A DNA stretch of 64,000 nt from Enoplolaimus lenunculus (GCA_030248215.1 JASANG010000082.1:21935-85934); one strand, 5' to 3'. Numbered from the stretch's first letter, positions 39,501 through 54,500 are shown. Made by a program: numbers and translations. The notes: generated by a model from the sequence alone, not told the origin.

Positions 39501-42500
39501 GTACATTCTGTGTATTTCAGAATGTACCCGGCACGCGTTGCGTTTTTGGCCTACCCCCCTTGTTTAGGGAGGGGGTCTGTATGCAGTTTTATAAACGTTA
39601 TTTACGCATACAAACATCTTTAGTGTGATATAGTTGACCGCCCCCTTAAATGACGGCGGGTAGGTGTACTGAAGCATACTATGTTAACCTCTTGCTTAAA
39701 CCCCCCTGATTGAGGAGGGGGTCGAACAAAAATGCAACGCCTGGTAGATTCTTTAATACACAGAATGTACCCAGTTGCACACTCTTGTAATATAAAGAGT
39801 AATCATCCACTCTTGGTGCTACACACATTTGAAAATATCGAAATATTAAAAAAGTTTAAATTATTGTTAAAATTGAATTACCTTCGTTTGTTAATATTAA
39901 ACCGGCCATCGACGTTGCCACCGATAATTGAATAAGTCAACGGATCTTCGGGACCGCGGGTTGAAACAGCCTGAAACAAAAACAAAGTTATACCGTCATA
40001 TAATGTATTAGTTAATTTTCAGAAATTCTAACTAAACACAATTTTCCGTTTGAGTATTTGATTTTTTAAAATCTGCAAAAGTGAATCAACCTGAAATTCA
40101 AATATCCCGATGGTTATAAACGAGAAAATATACCGCTAGCTGTAGGTATTCACTGAATTAATCAGGTTAAGTGTTGACAAAATTTTTTGGGAAAACTATC
40201 CTGGTTATGTTCAGATTACTGGTTCGCAGTTCCATCTTGATTAAGAACGCTGAACTGTTCTTTTCTCACAGTTTATTTAAACTTATTTGTCATCCAAAAG
40301 TCACATTTTGACTTAAATTGTGATTTAAGCAAATCATTTAATTCAAAGTGTAAACGGATAGCAAAAATAACGGAAACGAAAAATGAATGTTTAAGTTAAA
40401 AAAGTTTCAAAAATGTTTTATTTTTATGCCAACCCAGTTGAGGCGTGCATATATATTTACTGGTTTTTTAAAAATTTAAAAAAACAAATGGCGGATGTAT
40501 CGAAATGTTTTAAGATTTTTTGTACAAATTTCACTATTTTATTTCATTTCAAGCAATTGCAGCATATATCAGTAACGAAAAATTGCAAGTTATATACGTA
40601 ATTCATAACTAATTTTTAAACTTTAAAAGAACAAACGAAAACATACGGTTACACCCTGCGTTAATTTAAATTAAGTAAACGTCAAGTTTCTACTTAAATT
40701 CGTGATTTATGTAAATTCTTAAATTCGAATTAAGTAAATACTTAATTTAAATATTTTAAGTAAATCATTAGAAATTCAACCTATGTTTCTAACCTGAACT
40801 TGGGTTAAAACTTCGCCAATAGTGACCGACTCCGGGACTTCAATTGTATTTGCAAGAACAACGAATTGCGGAGGCTCGCCAGGCGGTGGAGCTAACGTGC
40901 GCAGTTGCTCGTCGTCAACGTTAATAACCACAACCGCTTGGGCTTTTCTGAAACAAAAATATGTAACTTTAATCAGCTCGAAGCGAAGCATTGAGTTTTT
41001 GGACAATTATAAACTTCAACAAAAGATTTTTGTAATAGAGCATAAATAGATGCTACACACATTTGAGAATACGGTCAGTAGTGTAACGAAAGTTTACGTC
41101 GCTACAAACCCACCACGAATGCATATCTGGACATTTTCATGTTTGATTCCGTAAAATCAAGAGTGGATGATGCATACTTCAACAAGAGTATGCAACTGGG
41201 TACATTCTGCGTAGAAAACAATGTATCCGGCACGCGTTGCGTTTTAGCCCTATCCCCTTTTATTTAGAGGGAGGTACAACCGGTGTGAATCATGGCACTT
41301 TATATATGTGGTGTCAAACATTCTCCCCATATGGTTTAATTTAGGGTATTCATGTTACAGCAACCCCCCTCTAAACATGGGGAGTCGGCCAAAAACGCAA
41401 CGCCCGGTGGTTTTATTTTAAGCAAACTTAATAAATTCTTAGATACACATAATTTTGGGTCTGCACTTGTTACTTAAACCAAAAATAAGCTTAACTTAAA
41501 CTTGCGTTACCGAGTACAATATTTGCAATTATGTATGTCTACTGAAGTGTAGAATATCACATTCGCAGCTGTCATCGTAGCCGCGTGTTTGATACCTGAT
41601 TGCTTAACTGACTTTAGATGCTACACACATTTGAGAATAACGGCTACTAAAACTACTAGCACAGTGGAAACTTAGTACCTGCCACCTCCATCAATTGCTT
41701 GAAGTATCAGTTGATACTCGCGTCCTGGGGGTAGCGGCTCAACTGCGTTGAGAGATCGCGTTTCAGGCGAATACGTAAACAGACTCGACCCTCGATTCGA
41801 AACGGATAAAATCGAATAAGTCAACTGGCCAAATCTTCCTCGATCGCCATCGTTGGCTGATATCTGAAATGGTAACTCAAAAACGTATTTATAACACTTG
41901 CAGTCAGTCGTAATAAACTTTTTGAAATAGACTCAAATGGGATTACTGTAGTGACTCGAATAAGAGGTTGGAGACTGATATTTATTTCGCCTCCCCATAA
42001 AGTTCCATCCTCGCTATTTTACACAGGACTTTGGACTACACAGTTTTAATTTATGCCAACCACAGATTAAGTTTATTATGTTAGAAATACCGCCCTTCTC
42101 CACGTCCCCTAGGAGACCTGGGCACATGCCCCCCCCCGGCAAAACTGATCCAACATTCGTATTTGCACCTGTGGCCATTAACGTCAAGCACTGTGTTATT
42201 CACGCTCGTTTGGCTTTTTGTTCGCTTCGCTTGCAATTTTGTCCACCATTTTACGCATGTGCACCCTATTTCTTCATAACCTGCTGTACTTCTGGTCTGT
42301 TGACGCCATTCAAGAATCGTCAATTTCGCAAGTTAAGATGGCTAAGATGCCACAACCCTGCACATCCTCTTTACGTAGATACATCACGACTTTTGTTTCA
42401 ACTTATGTTCATTTTATTTCAACTTACGTTCATTTTATTTCAACTTACGTTCATTTTATTTCAACTTACGTTCATTTTATTTACGTTCATTTTATTTCAA

Positions 42501-45500
42501 CTTACGTTCATTTTATTTCAACTTATGTTCATTTTATTTCAACTTACGTTCATTTTATTTCAGCTTACGTTCATTTTATTTCAACTTACGTTCATTTTAT
42601 TTCAACTTACGTTCATTTTATTTCAACTACGTTCATTTTATTTAAACTTACGTTCATTTTATTTAAACTTACGTTCATTTTATTTCAACTTACGTTCATT
42701 TTATTTCAACTTACGTTCATTTTATTTCAACTTACGTTCATTTTATTTCAACTTACGTTCATTTTATTTAAACTTACGTTCATTTTATTTCAACTTACGT
42801 TCATTTTATTTAAACTTACGTTCATTTTATTTACACTTACGTTCATTTTATTCCAACTTACGTTCATTTTATTTCAACTTACGTTCATTTTATTTCAACT
42901 TACGTTCATTTTATTTCAACTTACGTTCATTTTATTTCAACTTACGTTCATTTTATTTAAACTTACGTTCATTTTATTTCAGCTTACGTTCATTTTATTT
43001 CAACTTACGTTCATTTTATTTCAACTTACGTTCATTTTATTTAAACTTACGTTCATTTTATTTCAGCTTACGTTCATTTTATTTCAACTTACGTTCATTT
43101 TATTTCAACTTACGTTCATTTTTTTTCAACTTACGTTCAAAATATTTTGAAATTCAACATTCGGAATCGCTCGAACAGAATTGACAGGGTTCGAAAATAC
43201 AGGCGCGTGATCATTAGTGTCAACAACGTAGATTTCAAGCGTCATCGCTTTACTACTTCGTATTGGAACTGTGCCAACTTCCCGCGCTCGGACCTGAAAT
43301 CAAAATCTGCAATGGTTAACGTACAAATTGCAGTTCGGATACGGTTTCCCCCTTTGATTTTGTTTTTCTTCGTTTACTTTTTCGTTAATAGTGCAATTGA
43401 CAATAACAGCTCTCAACAGCATTAGCTTGAGTAAGGTGCGATATACTCGCCGAGCGCAGCTCGGGCCCGTAGCCAAGGGGGGACAGGGGGATTTAGCCCC
43501 CCTGGAAAAATTTTGCGCCCCTTTGCAAAATTTTCAATCTTGCTTGCAAGTCATTAAAACCCAATGCCGCCGCACGCCACCAAATAGGTTTTGCCTATAT
43601 TTTTGTTGGCAACAAATAGCGGCGAGCGGCAGCCCACGGCTGCGTCCGGCAGTTTAAAGTATAGCGTAACCCATAGCGCGGCGCTATACATTTGTTGACA
43701 TCCGGCACTGCCCGCCACCGTACGTTTGTCATGAGGCAGCCGTCTGGTGCCATCCAGCGCCGTCCGTTACCGTCCGTCAGCGCCATCCATCACCGTAGGT
43801 CACCTTGCGGTATCGTACGTAAATTACTCGTGTACGATACCGTATGCTGACGGACGGTAACGGACGGCGCCGGACGTCACCTCACAACAAATATAGCGCC
43901 ACTCTTCCTTTTATCAACCAAAACTTATTAATCCTTGCCTTCCATATGGTACCGGCCAGTCGATGTTTCGTTCAATGTTTCTCAATTTAACAAATTTTAG
44001 ACTTCGGTCGACGACCATTTAAAGTCCAAAATCAATCCAATCTAATATAATCGACACTTTTCGGTGAGTATTTAAACGTTTGTTTTGTTTAGTCGTCGCA
44101 AAAAACCGTCTGTTTATAGGCGAAATTTAACACTCGGCACAAACGTACCGTTAGTCGATACATTTCCGGCGGATTCGGTTCTTCGTAGTCGAGTTTGGGC
44201 ACATTGAGATAAACGTATCCGGCTTCGTTGATCGCAAACATCGACGCTCCGGAATCGGTGAGGATGTACTGATACGTTGCAGGGGGCATTCCTGGTTTCT
44301 GAAACACAAACAACATTTTTCAATATAAAAAACATAAAAATATAAACACGTTTTCGTCAATGTAACGTATACAACAGAGCAGTAACAGTAGTACAAGAAT
44401 ATTCTTAAGCCACAGTCTGAGCCAAAGCATACGCGTAAGAATACGCTTATACCTAAGCGTAAGCCTAAGCCTGAGCAATAAAATTAATGTAAGCTTAATC
44501 TTGCTCTATTGCAGTCCCACAGAAAAATTGTTCCGCCCTTGATCTTTATATGGGCCGACGTTTTAATAACTTTCAGAGATTGTTTCTGAGTCGAAATCAA
44601 AGTCATTTCATGAAAATTTGACATAAATGAGCTAAAATTACGAAGATTATGCCGAAACAAAAAACAAGCATTTATGCTCCTTTTTTGTATTTTACCTTCT
44701 AAGCTACCAACTTTTCCTTAACTTGCGGAAAGTTTTCTAAGCACAAAACAAATACTTTCAGCACTGTAAAATCCACAGTGAGTTGATTTTAACTCAGAAC
44801 GAGTTGAATCCATTCAGAAGTCTGAGCACTGAAATAGGTGTTTCATAACTCAAAATTTTGAATTGTTTGAACTCATTATGAGTCAATTAATCAACTTACC
44901 CAAAATTAATTTAGCTCAGTGTGAGTTAAATTTTACTGTTACTAACTCAAAAATAACCAAAAATAACTATTAATTCGCTCTCTGAATTGATTAACCATCT
45001 CATTGAAATTTACAGTAAACGTAGTGGCCACGTTCGTTGTTCCAGAGATAAATTTCGCTATAAACAAGGCATAAATGACAAAATACGAAACCAAACAGAA
45101 AAAAAGAAAATAGAAACACGCAATGAATATTTCAAATTGAAATTCAAAAAAATATTAATTTTAACAATAATCTCATTTCGAATTATTGCGTAAAAAGACG
45201 TTTAACTGTAATATGTCTGAGTCTAAAATTTCAAATTTAAAAACAACTTGCACCGCACGTATGCGATGTTGTAGCAATACAACTTGTGTCGACCTTTGAT
45301 ACAACTGCCGGCGGCAACACCCCCAAAACCTCTAACTTAGGTTCGTGATCCATGAAAAGAGGCCCATCTTGGCAAATCTAAAAATTTTTACGTGGACCAC
45401 GAAGTTGCTGTAGCTGTGAGATATTTCCATGGCGGCCCAGGTCCTGTTTAGAAGCGTCCGACTATCGTAACTTTTGGACAGAAATAAGCGACTCAACTTT

Positions 45501-48500
45501 ACAGGTTGAAAATTTTGATTAATCTACATCCCACAACCGATTTAACAGACTTATTGCAAGTTACCACCAGCAGCTTAAAATAGGGTTGACTTTACAAACC
45601 TTAAACTATTGTAGTGAGAAACAAGTAAGTACTAACAAAATATAATAAATTAGAGTTTCTTCATATAATATCTATATATTAAAGCTGGAACGCCCCACAA
45701 ACGTATTTTTGGCAACTTTCCAGCATTACTTTGTTTACAATAATTTCTTAAGAAATAATACACGTGATTGTTCAATGAAAAGAAAATTTGCAACGAAATT
45801 TTTGTGCTTTCGCTAACTTTTGCGTATTGCGCAAAGGTGGCAGACTAGTATACATTATACCTAGTTAATAGATTGCCAAAACAGAATAAAGAAGTAAAAA
45901 AATAAAAAAAAACAATGACAATGCTATCCATAGCTTGCTATAACCGATTCACTTACCCATAAACCCTCAAATGTTAGCTTAAATTTTGTTTAATGATACA
46001 CATCAGAGATGTAAGTGGGCGAAGACTAAAGATTAACAAATTTTTACCCGCACTTTGAAATTCTTTATCCGCAGGTATACCGGGATCAAAATTTTTTTAC
46101 CTGACCCGCGTTTAGCTACGGGTATCCGCGGGTAGCGTGCAACTCTGGCACACATAGGGACGTAGCGAAGAATTTATAAAGGAAATTTAGGACAATTATT
46201 TGCGTTACCTTAAGACGGTTTACAGCCTGAAAATTCTGGACTAATCCAAAAACGACCCATGTTAGTTATTGAGGCTACCTCATTAAACCTACGCCTGTGA
46301 GTTATACTCGTAATCCAAAATAGAGCCCAATGCCTAACCATCGACCTAAGCCTAAACCTTACACTTTCCAGGTCCCCAGTTTCATTAGTCTGACCATGGC
46401 ACGCCGCTCTAAAAATGTAAAGTTAGACGTTTGACCTCTAAAGCCATGCTGGCTAAATCCTTGGGCAACTCCTATGGATTTGTTCCAAATTTAAAAAGTC
46501 AAAATTCACGAGAATTTCCTGACTCAAATTTATATTTCAAGTGTGATTTTTTTAAATTTCAATCCAAAAATATATTATTTAACTCAGACAGCCCAGTGGC
46601 AGATCGACTAAAAATTCCTGACAAATACCGCACGCGTTATATGTCGTGAAAAAATATCGCGAGCGAAGCGAGCGAGAAGCCAAACGTAATTTTTGTGACA
46701 CAAAAATCTGTAATTTAGGAACCATATCATTTTATCACAAAAAATTTCTGATGGGAAACGCATCCGTCGCGGTCTCTCAGGTTCCATAAACCACTATTGA
46801 CGACCGGTATTCCCAAACGGCCATATCCGCACCTCTCAATAATTAGTGGTACGTCTAACCAAACTGCGGATATATGTGCACAATTCATAATCTCCCAACA
46901 AACCTAAACTAAACACTTGTTTCCATCTACTCGCAGAGATAAAAATATATTTCAAGGGTACAGATCTAAAAATATACCGGATACTTAAACGTTTCACAAT
47001 AAACCCTACCAATTTTATAAAGATCAGCCTAAAATTGCTCGAAAAATAGGTTTCACATGATTTTCATGCTTAGGTTTAGACATCAATACCTTTCCTAATA
47101 TTACAGTTCTCAAAAATAAACCTGTAACATCGCAAACCAGTTAGTGATAGACCGTTTCGGCCGATCTATAGAACACGGCCGGAACAATAGTAAAAGCAGA
47201 TTCCTAAGCCTAAGCCTAAGCCTAAGCGTATGGATGAGCCCATTCGTAAGCCTAAGCCTAAGCCTACGCGTATGGATGAGCCCATTCGTAAGCCTAAGCC
47301 TAAGCCTACGCGTATGGATGAGCCCATTCGTAAGCCTAAGCCTAAGCCTAAGCAAAAAATAGTCTAAAGCTGAAACTGACTCTATTATAGCCCCTCAGGA
47401 AAACGATCCAGCCCTGTTCTATACATAGGCCAGAGTTTCAAACACGCACACTGTGAGTTACTATAACGCCCTGCACACTAAGCCTAATCCTATGCCTAAC
47501 TCTAAACGTAAGCCTAAAACATAAGCCTAACCATAAGTCGTTCAATCTCTAACTCTCCAGGTCTTCCGTATCATCCAATGGGAAGGCCCCGATAATGGCC
47601 AGAACTTAAACACCAAAAATCAATAAAAACTAACCAAATCTTGATCGCTAACGGTCACTTGAAGTGGTGCCGCGTTGCGTTCAATGCTGGTTCGAACTGT
47701 CGTTCCAATTGGTGAATTTTCTTCAATGAATCCACGAATTCCTGAGACTTGTAGGACCTGGAACAATGTAAATATATTAATAAAATATCCGTGTACGATT
47801 TCGGGCAAAACAATCTACTTCATCATCTGAACGTAAACCTGAATGTCAAATTGCAGCCTAATTTAACACCATCAAATGTCAGTAGTTGTGAAATTTATCC
47901 AAAATTTAATTTTGGTTAAAAAATCCTAAACGATCCTTAGAACATCACGTTTAACATAGATTCTAGATTACATTTTTTGCCTAGGCTTAGGCTTAAGCTT
48001 AGGAACTCATTTTTGCAACGCTTAGACATAGGCTTAGGCGTAGGAATACGCTTAATCTACTGTTACGTCCCTTAAAGTAACATTGGCCACAATCTTTAAG
48101 AAATACTGAACTAAGCATCGATCAATTTAATACCTTCGGAATACAATTTACAATACAGCGTTTGAACGCACGGAAATAAATGGGTATAAGTTATTATTTC
48201 ATATTTTTAATAATCGAGGTCCATGCATAGAACAGGGCCGGAACAGTAGTAATGCATATTTCTAAGCCTAAGCCTAAGCCTAACCGTATGGATGAGCCGA
48301 TTCCTAAGCCTAAGCCTTAAGCCTAAGCCTAAGCTTATGGATTAGCCTATTCCTAAGCCTAAGCCTAAGCCTAAGCAAAAAAATTAGTCTAAAGCTTAAA
48401 CTGACTCTATTATAGCCCCTCCGGAAAACGAACCGGCCCTGTTCCATACATGGGCCATAATCGAGAAAATATCAAAAATTAAAATTAATATATTTGCAAC

Positions 48501-51500
48501 GGGGACTAACTCCACCGTGCCGCGGACGTTTGAACGATCCACAAACCTTTGTCACAAATATTCAGTGACACTTTTGGTGGCATGTTTTTGTTGATTTGCA
48601 TATCCACGTTTTATTTTATGGTATTACCAGTAAGCCAGCCTACAGAGGACTTGCTTCCGGCGGTCTTGCTCTGAGCTTTGAAGAATTTGCGAAATTAATT
48701 TAGAATATAAACGATGCAAAACAACTTACCGGACTGTGTAAATTTTGTACAACGTTGTCAACGGTAACTCGCAGCCTTACGACAGATAACAAATCAGGCT
48801 CGCTAACACCGGGTTCACTGTTTGCCTGAAATAAAATTATTAATTGACGAGTACTGGCAATATTTAAAATTTGAAATTTAATCTCAAATTCAAAAGGTCC
48901 CAAACTTTGGTCAACGAACTAATGCTGTACTGTAAAGCAGAGTGGATCCGAAGGCGAAAACTATCAAAACCGGTGCGAAATTTTGCGGCCGAAGCCAGTC
49001 TTGTATCACGCCCCATACAGCGGCGAGCAGGGTTAACAAATCAAATAACTGCGGTCTGTTTGTGTATCAAATTTGCCTACCCGGTACGTTGGAAATCATT
49101 TCAACAATAAAATTTGAAACTTTTTTCACGGTTCAAACAGCATCTTTCAAAAAGCTTTATTTTTGTAAATAGCAAAAATTCAAAAAATAAATCGTTTAAG
49201 CTACAAACCGGCGTTTTATTGTTTATTAAAATGTTATTTTAGCGTCAAAAATTGCAAAAATTCAAAAAATAAATCGTTTAAGCTACAAACCGGCGTTTTA
49301 TTGTTTATTAAAATGTTATTTTAGCGTCAAAAATAGCAAAAATTCAAAAAATAAATCGTTTAGGCTACAAACCGGCGTTTTATTGTTTATTAAAATGTTA
49401 TTTTAGCGTCAAAAATAGCAAAAATTCAAAAAATAAATCGTTTAAGCTACAAAACGACGTTTTATTGTTTATTTAAATGTTATTTTAGCGTCAAAAATAG
49501 CAAAAATTCAAAAAATAAATCGTTTAGGCTACAAACCGGCGTTTTATTGTTTATTAAAATGTTATTTTAGCGTCAAAAATAGCAAAAATTCAAAAAATAA
49601 ATCGTTTAGGCTACAAACCGGCGTTTTATTGTTTATTAAAATGTTATTTTAGCGTCAAAAATAGCAAAAATTCAAAAAATAAATCGTTTAGGCTACAAAC
49701 CGGCGTTTTATTGTTTATTAAAATGTTATTTTAGCGTCAAAAATAGCAAAAATTCAAAAAATAAATCGTTTAGGCTACAAACCGGCGTTTTATTGTTTAT
49801 TAAAATGTTATTTTAGCGTCAAAAATAGCAAAAATTAAAAAAATAAATAGTTTAGGCTACAAACCGGCGTTTTATTGTTTATTAAAATGTTATTTTAGCG
49901 TCAAAAATAGCAAAAATTTAAAAAATAAATCGTTTAGGCTACAAACCGGCGTTTTATTGTTTATTAAAATGTTATTTTAGCGTCAAAAATAGCAAAAATT
50001 CAAAAAATAAACTGTTTAAGCTACAAAACGGCGTTTTATTGTTTATTTAAATGTTATTTTAGCGTCAAAAATAGCAAAAATTCAAAAAATAAATCGTTTA
50101 GGCTACAAACCGGCGTTTTATTGTTTATTAAAATGTTATTTTAGCGTCAAAAATAGCAAAAATTCAAAAAATAAATCGTTTAGGCTACAAACCGGCGTTT
50201 TATTGTTTATTAAAATGTTATTTTAGCGTCAAAAATAGCAAAAATTCAAAAAATAAATCGTTTAGGCTACAAACCGGCGTTTTATTGTTTATTAAAATGT
50301 TATTTTAGCGTCAAAAATAGCAAAAATTCAAAAAATAAATCGTTTAGGCTACAAACCGGCGTTTTATTGTTTATTAAAATGTTATTTTAGCGTCAAAAAT
50401 AGCAAAAATTCAAAAAATAAATCGTTTAGGCTACAAACCGGCGTTTTATTGTTTATTAAAATGTTATTTTAGCGTCAAAAATAGCAAAAATTCAAAAAAT
50501 AAATCGTTTAGGCTACAAACCGGCGTTTTATTGTTTATTAAAATGTTATTTTAGCGTCAAAAATAGCAAAAATTCAAAAAATAAATCGTTTAGGCTACAA
50601 ACCGGCGTTTTATTGTTTATTAAAATGTTATTTTAGCGTCAAAAATAGCAAAAATTTAAAAAATAAATCGTTTAGGCTACAAACCGGCGTTTTATTGTTT
50701 ATTAAAATGTTATTTTAGCGTCAAAAATAGCAAAAATTCAAAAAATAAACTGTTTAAGCTACAAAACGGCGTTTTATTGTTTATTTAAATGTTATTTTAG
50801 CGTCAAAAATAGCAAAAATTCAAAAAATAAATCGTTTAGGCTACAAACCGGCGTTTTATTTTTTATTAAAATTTTATTTTATCGTCAAAAATAGCAAAAA
50901 TTAAAAAAATAAATAGTTTTGGCTAAAAACCGGCGTTTTATTTTTTATTAAAATGTTATTTTAGCGTCAAAAATAGCAAAAATTCAAAAAATAAATCGTT
51001 TAGGCTACAAACCGGCGTTTTATTGTTTATTAAAATGTTATTTTAGCGTCAAAAATAGCAAAAATTCAAAAAATAAATCGTTTAGGCTACAAACCGGCGT
51101 TTTATTGTTTATTAAAATGTTATTTTAGCGTCAAAAATAGCAAAAATTCAAAAAATAAATCGTTTAGGCTACAAACCGGCGTTTTATTGTTTATTAAAAT
51201 GTTATTTTAGCGTCAAAAATAGCAAAAATTCAAAAAATAAATCGTTTAGGCTACAAACCGGCGTTTTATTGTTTATTAAAATGTTATTTTAGCGTCAAAA
51301 ATAGCAAAAATTTAAAAAATAAATCGTTTAGGCTACAAACCGGCGTTTTATTGTTTATTAAAATGTTATTTTAGCGTCAAAAATAGCAAAAATTCAAAAA
51401 ATAAACTGTTTAAGCTACAAAACGGCGTTTTATTGTTTATTTAAATGTTATTTTAGCGTCAAAAATTGCAAAAATTCAAAAAATAAATCGTTTAGGCTAC

Positions 51501-54500
51501 AAACCGGCGTTTTATTGTTTATTAAAATGTTATTTTAGCGTCAAAAATAGCAAAAATTCAAAAAATAAACTGTTTAAGCTACAAACCGGCGTTTTATTGT
51601 TTATTAAAATGTTATTTTAGCGTCAAAAATTGCAAAAATTCAAAAAATAAATCGTTTAAGCTACAAACCGGCGTTTTATTGTTCATTTAAATGTTATTTT
51701 AGCGTCAAAAATTGCAAAAATTCAAAAAATAAATCGTTTAGGCTACAAACCGGCGTTTTATTGTTTATTAAAATGTTATTTTAGCGTCAAAAATAGCAAA
51801 AATTCAAAAAATAAACTGTTTAAGCTACAAACCGGCGTTTTATTGTTTATTAAAATGTTATTTTAGCGTCAAAAATTGCAAAAATTCAAAAAATAAATCG
51901 TTTAAGCTACAAACCGGCGTTTTATTGTTTATTAAAATGTTATTTTAGCGTCAAAAATTGCAAAAATTTAAAAATAAATCGTTTAAGCTACAAAACGACG
52001 TTTTATTGTTTATTTAAATGTTATTTTAGCGTCAAAAATTGCAAAAATTTAAAAAATAAATCGTTTAAGCTACAAAACGGCGTTTTATTGTTTATTTAAA
52101 TGTTATTTTAGCGTCAAAAATTGCAAAAATTTAAAAAATAAATCGTTTAAGCTACAAAACGGCGTTTTATTGTTTATTAAAATGTTATTTTAGCGTCAAA
52201 AATAGCAAAAATTCAAAAAATAAACTGTTTAAGCTACAAAACGGCGTTTTATTGTTTATTTAAATGTTATTTTAGCGTCAAAAATTGCAAAAATTTAAAA
52301 AATAAATCGTTTAAGCTACAAAACGGCGTTTTATCGTTTATCAAAATGCTATTTCAGCGCCAATACCTGTTGGCGTTTTATCTCAAAACGCGAAAAATGT
52401 TTTGTATTTTTGACACGATTTTTTCACAGCTAAAGTTTTAGCGTACGAATGTGGTTTGAAACGTACCCCAACGTATAACAAATACTGACTCGGACCACCG
52501 TAATCAATTTGTCGAGTTTGAAATACTTCGGCAGATTGAGGATTTATAGCAAAAAATGTTGCATAATCTGCTGGTGTTCCTGAAATCGAATTTTAGGTTT
52601 TTGAAGTTTATTGATGAGCGACGCGAGTAACGGATAGCGATCAAAATAACGGAAACCGAAAACGAATAATTAACTGTGTATAAAATCTATGGTGCATGTA
52701 AAAATCAGAGGCGAAACGTTTTTGTGCAGGATTACAATTGATGAAGCTTTAGCTTTAGATTAATTTTTTGCCTAGACTCAAGTTTAGGTTTAGGTTTTGG
52801 TATAAGCTTATACTACTGTTATGGCCCTATTCTGCACATTGGTCAGTTTTATTTACGTACGTTGAAACGTAATTATCACCATTTTAAAATTTTAAATTAT
52901 TTGAATAATTTTCCTGTTCATGTGTTCGGCTGTTTTGAACCGACATTAAATTAAATTTTTGAGTTCCATATATGAAATGTTTTCGGACTCCTCTAAGCTG
53001 CTGCCTAACAAGTTGGTCTTGTAAAAATTACTGAATACACAGATATACAAAAGCATGCAGGAACTGTAGCCAGGATTCTGGAAAAACAGGGGGGTTACAT
53101 TTTATAAAAATTTCAAATGCGGGGATTCTTGTGTTACCAACTAGAAAAGGTCTTACAAACGACACGCCAAAAATAGCAAAAAGAGAATATGACAACAAGA
53201 TGAATATTCTCAAATACGTATAGCATCTATCATTATTTGGAATAGGTTTTCAAACTGCGAAAATATTAATGCAAATGCAGGCCAGAATACTGTTACTGAT
53301 CTCACGCCAAATCAGATGCAAAAAATGTGCTGAATTTCAAACAGTCGTCAATCGATACATGTTTAAAAGTTACAAAACCTATCACCAACTGGTAATTGAT
53401 ACTACTCGCATTTGAGAATATGGGCCCTAAATCGGCCTGGCGACATCTTCGTGTCCGGGTAACATTCTTACAAGCGTGTGACCGTTTTTGTATTGCAGCT
53501 CGAACAATCATAAACGCGAAAGCGACGTAAAGCTGTCGACATTAAAAAACTAACCATTCACAAAACTGTACATAATATTCGCATTGAACGAATCAGAGTC
53601 TTTTGCCAAAATCGCAATCGGTTTAATTGTTAGTTTGCCTCGATTTGGCTAAAATAAGCTTTTCCTATTGGTCAGTCAGTTACTGAACTGATCAAGAGCA
53701 GCCGCTACTGCAGGATCCAATGGGAGGCCCATCCAAGCCACGCCTTTTTAGCATGGATTAATATTCAAATTTTGGTATTTAGGTTTAATACTAAAATTGC
53801 GTATGGCTTCTTGATCGCTTCGCTCGCGAGCTTGTTTTCACTATCATAGCACACGTGCCTTCGACCAGAAATTTTTCAATATTTGAATAAAAGGTCTTTA
53901 AGTACACTGCTTCGCTACTAAGGCGACAACTGCTACTAAAACAGACAAAATAACGTTTGAACCATATAACATAAATATTTCAAGTAAAAAATTAGTCTAA
54001 AACTTAAACCTAATCGATCGCAGTACCGCAGAAAAACATGATACCTTTAAAAGTAACTTTTTAACTATCTCAGTACTGAATAAATATTTTCTCACAATCT
54101 CAGTACTGAATAAATATTTTCTCACAATCTCAGTACTGAATAAATATTTTCTCACAATCTCAGTACTGAATAAATATTTTCTCACAATCTCAGTACTGAA
54201 TAAATATTTTCTCAGCGCGCGGTTAAAGGATTACCGGCTTAATTCCTGCCTTCACTGTGGCGCTGTACTCAACGTTATCGCACGGTATTCGGGACGCGTT
54301 TGGAGTCACCGGTTTTGGACAGTTTGGATGAACAAAACTCGGCGGTTGATCTTTGCTGTCCATGACTTGGATTTCAAGCGTTGTCTCCGCTGATAACCGG
54401 AGCGATCCTGGGCTGGATTCGGCGTTATCCTATGAAAATATGACTCTTACACACTTTCGCTACTATTAACTTAAGCCTAAGCCTTAACCTAACATCACTA

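Noticed and set aside
42078..43184. Two overlapping plus-strand frames of 310 and 368 codons
   Set aside because: They are the 21-bp array in intron 14 (YVHFIST / LTFILFQ); they run antisense over exon 14 and have no independent support.
49175..52345. CRISPR-like array
   Set aside because: Units are directly contiguous with no unique spacers, and the window is clearly eukaryotic.
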